Below the pieces are notes generated by a model, which was not told the DNA's origin, did no database searches, and saw only the letters and a list, made by a program, of their open reading frames with translations. A stretch of 64,000 bases of DNA from Euphorbia lathyris (Eukaryota > Streptophyta > Magnoliopsida > Malpighiales > Euphorbiaceae). Numbering within the stretch: the stretch's first letter is position 1; each line of letters opens with the position of its first letter. Position numbers and translations under genes: made by a program. Location of the stretch: positions 85,279,256 to 85,343,255 of the forward strand of contig NC_088911.1 of NCBI RefSeq assembly GCF_963576675.1. The letters run 5' to 3'. Positions 59,601-64,000 of this stretch are shown here, in pieces.

Positions 59601-60950
59601 TAGAACAAAAACTGCACACTTACCTGCAACATAAATGAGTGTCCAAATTGATGGGGTTAGAATATATCATTCAATATAAGAAAAAGGTAGACAATAGAGT
59701 GGCGGATGCACTCTCAAGATAGAATGAAGAACAAGGAAGAACTACTTCGAGGGTGAATGCACTCACTATGCAGATCCTTACTTGGATGAATGAAATTCAA
59801 GCATCTTATGTTGATGATGACCATGCAAATACACTCTTACAAAAGTTAGCAGTTCAAGCTGACTGTGATTCTGGTTACAACTATATTAATGGTCTCCTCA
59901 AATATCTTTCCATCCTTTATATTGGTATAACAACTAACTTAAGGGAAAAGGTAATTGCAGCTTGCCACAATCCACCAATTGGAGGACATTCAGTTGTCAA
60001 AGGAACTCTTACTCGTTTGCAACAACACTTCTATTGGCCAAACATGGCCCAACCAATCACCAATTGCGTATCTTTTCGTGATACTTGCTTAAGGTGTAAG
60101 GAAGACCACTATGCTTACCTTGGACTTCTTCAACCTCTACCAATTCCTAAGGCTGCTTGGCAAGATACTGCCATGGACTTCATCGAAGGGCTTTCTAAAT
60201 TTTATGGATTTGACACTATTCTTTTTGCAACGGGCATGTTTTCTAAATGAGGACACTTTATTGGACTCTCTCACCCCTTCAATGCTGCAATAATGGCCCA
60301 ACAATTTTTGGATCACATCTTTAAGTTGTATGGAATTCCTCGATCCACAGTGACAAATAGAGATAGAATTGTCACTAGGATATTCTGGAAGGAGCTGATG
60401 AAGCTGCTGGGCACCCAACTGCAATTTACCAGTGCCTATCATCCTCAAACAGATGACCAGTCCGAAAGATTACATCAATGTTTGGAAGATTACCTAAGGA
60501 GCATATTTTTTCTCCAACCTAAGCAATGGTATAAGTGGTTAAGCTTGATAGAGTTTTGGTACAATTCTTCATACCACAACTCTATTAAAATGCTCCCCTT
60601 TGAAGCCTTGTATGGATTCATTCCCCAGTTACATATTTCCTTCTCAAACTTCTCAAGTAGCTTATATGGAGGAACTATTGCAAGAGGATAAGGCACATAA
60701 TAGAATGAAATGGTTTACAAATGATAAAAGAACTGATAGAGGATTCACAATCTAAGATTTGGTGTTTCTTAAGCTTCAGCCATATAGAAAGTCTACAATG
60801 GCTTTTAGAGCTTCACTCAAACTCTCTGCAAGGTACTATGGACCCTACAAGACCCTGGACAGAATTTGCAAGGTGGCCTATAAACTATAGGTTCCTGCTT
60901 CTTGTCGCATCCACAGTATTTTTCATATTTCACTACTAAAGAGGAAACCA
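56700..60950 (+). pseudogene. Ty3/gypsy gag-pol, broken by stops and frameshifts
   Basis: In order: gag (56886-57400; RWMSKC and YFQLFDVASDKKVELAGMYL, then LQGKADKWYKNW). Aspartic protease about 57900-58090 (TILIDSGSTGSFVNHKLALE). Reverse transcriptase about 58560-59154 (VDSREFNKATVKNKFPIP, HKTTYRSHTGHYEF, FVLVFFYDILIYSK). RNase H 59261-59730 (FVIECYASGTRIGDVLMQEG, KLPAYERELLTI, VADALSR). Integrase 59880-60690 (GGHSVVKGTLTRLQQHFYWP, CLRC, MDFIEGL, then SAYHPQTDDQSERL). Several stops interrupt it, and the RT core has YD where DD is expected, so it cannot be active. A polypurine tract, aaaagagggggaaa, lies at 61171-61184. Confidence 0.88.
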
Positions 60951-61184
60951 CACCAACAATATCTCACCTTACTACCTTGCCTCCTACTTCTAATACAGAA
61001 TTCATTATTACTCTAGCAAAAGTTTTGAACACCAGAAATGTCACCAAGGGTGATCTCTCAGTGCCTTAGCTCCTCATTCAATGGAAGGAATTCTTTCCAT
61101 TGATTCTACATGAGTTACAACTAAAGCACAGTTTCTAGAATTTTTCCATTCTTGGGGACAAGAATGAATTAAAAGAGGGGGAAA

Positions 61185-61322
61185 TGTCATGTATACTCCT
61201 AGGGGATCAATTATGTAATTTGGTCTAATATCGTTAATTCTGTTAGTTCTTGTTTTTCTGTATTGCCTTTAATTCTCTAAGATGCTTCTAGATGTTAAAT
61301 TTGCTAGATGTTAGTTAATTAG
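61185..61322 (+). mobile_element. Ty3/gypsy 3' LTR, truncated
   Basis: Begins tgtcatgtatactcc right after the purine tract and follows the 5' LTR to about ttctagatgttaaatttgct (61285-61310). After that the match is lost and a different, GC-richer sequence begins at about 61323, so the LTR was cut by the next element. Confidence 0.75.
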
Positions 61323-62141
61323 GTATGCGAACACAGTGATCCCGGTCTTCGATGAGGTGCTCTGGTTTACCGATGGCTCGTCCCTGCGCCGGGAAGGGTC
61401 CCTGCGGACACTCCGACGAGCAAGACAGTTAGCTGTTCAAGAGAATATATTCAATGAAAGGTACAAGTGATTTTAGAGATTACCCGCCCCTTGCTCCCAA
61501 TGTGAATTGTGTATATATAGAGGGTGTTTGGGCCCTGGGCCTTTCCGCCCGCTTGGGCCTTCTTGGGCCCTTTATTCATATCCCGAATCAAGTAGTCCCC
61601 CCCATCGAAGAGCTAAATCGAGTATTTGATGCGAGAAGATAGGAGTGTGTATCCGTTTTTTGTAGGGATACCTGGTGCCCAACCGTAAAGAGGGCCGCTC
61701 GGATAAATGTGAGAAAAAGACCTCTGAGTTCGCTGCATGCGTGCCTTATTCTCAGTGCCGCATTGATTACGTATGTGCTTTTAATCACTCGTGCGCCGTA
61801 AAAATTAATTGCAAAATTACAACTGTGCCGGCGCCTTGATACCTCCCCCAACTATAAATATTAGGAGGGATGAGACGAAATCTTTTTACTTCATTTTTCA
61901 AATTTGTTTGAGAAAAAACTCTGCTTGCTTTCGTTTTCTGTGCTCCCTCCTGCGATTCTGTCAGCCTGCCCCTACTTGTTCGCGTGGTAAGCATCCGGCG
62001 GTTTATCCGAGACCTGTTGTTCGTCGGGAGTTTTCTTGCGTCAGAGTTTGTCGTATCATTTGCTGAGGTTAGTCGCACAATTCCTTAGCCTTGATTTTTG
62101 CGTTTTTCTTTGCTTTATTTCGACTTCTGGGGAGGGGTATT
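61323..62141 (+). mobile_element. Leader region (possible LTR) of a new retroelement
   Basis: GC-richer than its surroundings. Phrases such as tgcggacactccgacgagca, tatatatagag (61510) and ctataaatatt (61853) suggest promoter/leader sequence ahead of the ORF at 62142. Without the second end I cannot decide whether this is an LTR; no clear primer-binding site was found. Confidence 0.5.
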
Positions 62142-64000
62142 ATGTCAGAGGGTTCTTCACGGGGAGCCCTAAGCAGACTGCCGCCGGTTGCCCCTGGTGA
62201 CTTCACGCTTCGAGAGTCTTCGCGGACGCGAATGGTATTGCGAAAAAGGCGAGCTGAAAAGGATATCGGAGATGGCGCGGCGGGTGGTGCGGCGAAAAAA
62301 AGGAAGAAACACGTTGATCGTCCGCCACCTACCGTCGATCGTCCAGCGGGGGGCGTTGCCGCCGGCGTCCTAGAAGTGGTGGTGGCCGTGCCGGAGGGTT
62401 TGATTACTGTAGAGCGGCCCTTTGCCGCGATTTACGAGGAAATGCGTGAGAGAGTGTGGACGCGAGCTCCAGGCCCTTCTGGTAGTGAGGGTAAACGTTT
62501 TGAAAGAGTCGAGCGTCCGAGGAGGCATGAGTCCCTTGTTGTCGAAGATGCATATAGTATAATTGTCGCGGAGGACCTGCCCGCGATATCTGCGGTGTAC
62601 CGGCTTGGAGAGCCCTATGAATTGGTAGCTTTGAGCGAGGAGACCAGAGCCCATCATGCGGATCGCGCGAATGAGCTCATTATCTACGAAGAACAATTAG
62701 AGTCGGGGATGCGGCTGCCACTTCTGCCTTTTTTTGTGGAAGTACTGAAGGAATACGATTTGTGTCCTGGGCAGATACATCCGAATGGGTGGAGAATGAT
62801 GGTCGCCTTCTATTCGCTGTGCCGTTCTGTCGGGTATCGGGCAACAGGTCTAGTCTTTCGTGAGTTTTTTAAACCGAGCAAAGGGCAGAGATCTCAACAT
62901 GTCACCTTCTCCCATCAGAAGTTCAGAGTGATGGGTGGGTTGAAGGATAAACTGTCCGAATATGGTCACCGCTTTTTTCTAGTAAGGAAGCTCGATGGGG
63001 ATTTTCCCTTTCGGGTCGTGTGGAACGACGACCCCATGGACTCCAGTCGGTGGTTGAAAACCCGACCAAAGCTTCCATTCGAGGAGAAGTTGGTGACGCA
63101 TTTGAAAGGCCTTCCGACGGATAAGGACCACAAGCAGGACGTAGACGAGCTCGTTCGCCATTTTCTTGCCGCTGGCCACTATATTTGGAATAAATGGCGG
63201 ATAGCCGATATCAGAGGGTGGTCGGCTGCGGATTTTGAGAAATGGAAAAAGGGCTATAATTTCAAGGCTGGGGAGCTGGCGGAATTGGAGGCGATCTCCG
63301 TGAACGTTGCCGTTGTAGGTGAGGGGCTGGGATTGTTTTCTGCTTTGTGAATTATGTAGTATCACATGTGTTGTTCATTATTCAGAAATCTGATGCTCTT
63401 TTTTTTTTTTTTTTTTTTGCATATGCAGGTCCAGGAGATCCTCGTGTCAGTATGGATTTTGATCCTAACGAATTTAGTGTTGGTCTGGAGACCGTTGACG
63501 AGGCATTCGGAGGAGCTTCAGGTTCACTGGTTTCATATTCCTCGCTCGAGGATGCGAACCAGGTGGTGCAAAGCATTGGAGTGGTTCTTGATGCTCGGGA
63601 AGACGCTGACGGGGTAGTTGGCATTCCGCAAGGAAAACCTGTGACTGATCCGGCTGCCCAGGAACCTGAGGGAAGTGTGGAGATGATCTCTCTTGACGAA
63701 GAGACAGTTGGTAGTCCGACCCGTGGTGTGCTTGCTCGAAAAAGAAAGAGGGACACGGGGAAAACCGTTGTCGAAGATGTAGCTGCGGAGAAGTCCGCTG
63801 AGGAAGGTGTTGCTGGGGCCAGCGAAGGCGATAAGAAACCCTGTTCTGACGGCGCGAAGGAGCTGTCGGCTGATGTGCCGGATCGAGTAGGGGATCATCC
63901 GGAAATGGTCAAGAGGATGGAAACGAAAATTTCCAAATTCAGGGATTATGTGATGAATCTGTCGGTGCATTATGATATGATGACTTCCGATCTGGCTCGC
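62142..64000 (+). CDS. TE ORF resembling the 'putative gypsy-type transposon' family, two exons, cut by the window edge
   Basis: Exon 1 62142-63318; exon 2 from 63429, open to base 64000. The intron is GT-AG (gtgaggggctgg ... catatgcag) with a long T run (63401-63418), and phases match (GTA G / GT CCA GGA). Residues 1-70 are basic with a KKRKKH nuclear-signal-like patch. The core (IHPNGWRMMVAFYSLCRSVG, FREFFKPSKGQRSQHVTF, WNDDPMDSSRWLKTRPKLPF) resembles Pfam Transposase_28-type proteins, the extra ORF of Tat/Ogre-like gypsy elements, whose role is not established. The second exon is acidic, with an RKRKRDTGK patch. No stops are seen, so the copy may be young. A start 17 codons earlier (62091) is possible but reads like hydrophobic leader noise. 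Confidence 0.7.

Noticed and set aside
63382..63970. Long minus-strand frames opposite the last ORF
   Set aside because: They are antisense to exon 2 of the retroelement ORF, which joins exon 1 in phase; no motif supports the minus strand.

Overview
This window reads as nuclear DNA of a dicot-type flowering plant. Genes are split by many GT-AG introns, the intergenic DNA is AT-rich, and about two thirds of the length is transposable-element (TE) or repeat sequence. The gene families are plant families. I could not identify the species. All exon joins given here were checked for splice dinucleotides and reading phase, but no transcript evidence was available.

Layout. 1-1795: 3' end of a Ty1/copia element whose LTR carries a TIR element. 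3333-5450 (-): a PBS1-like receptor-like cytoplasmic kinase, five exons, 413 aa. 5857-8517: two TIR elements, the second a 1.7-kb Mutator-like element (MULE) with a long internal palindrome. 9438-13981 (+): an uncharacterised plant protein of 579 aa with an internal 57-residue triplication and an intronic MULE flanked by a perfect 9-bp duplication. 14278-16076 (-): a trichome-birefringence-like (TBL) acetyltransferase, 405 aa. 17631-23725 (+): tRNA dimethylallyltransferase of the IPT9 type, ten exons, 430 aa. 51930-54645 (+): mitochondrial malate dehydrogenase, seven exons, 345 aa.

Between IPT9 and malate dehydrogenase lies a TE-dense block. A decayed Ty3/gypsy element (25474-about 34625) is interrupted by a solo-LTR-like insert and by a 6.05-kb CACTA element that carries exons of a telomere-repeat-binding (TRB/Single-Myb-Histone) gene. 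Next come a deletion-derivative LINE with a 17-bp target duplication, a full-length RTE-clade LINE with an unbroken 1022-codon ORF and an 18-bp target duplication, and a 1.86-kb TIR element holding a tandem array of G-box palindromes. Last is a roughly 6-kb satellite-like array of about 129-bp units ending less than 700 bp upstream of malate dehydrogenase.

From 55259 to 61322 there is a broken Ty3/gypsy element with both LTRs recognisable; its 5' LTR holds another TIR element. From about 61323 to the window edge another, younger-looking element begins, with an ORF resembling the 'putative gypsy-type transposon' family and a poly(T)-containing intron.

The five host genes belong to unrelated processes: kinase signalling, cell-wall polysaccharide acetylation, tRNA modification/cis-cytokinin supply, the mitochondrial TCA cycle, and one unknown. 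I see no operon-like or clustered pathway. The most unusual material is the CACTA element with captured TRB exons, the satellite array, the palindrome arrays inside the MULE-like elements, the triplicated repeat in the unknown gene, and the apparently intact RTE LINE.
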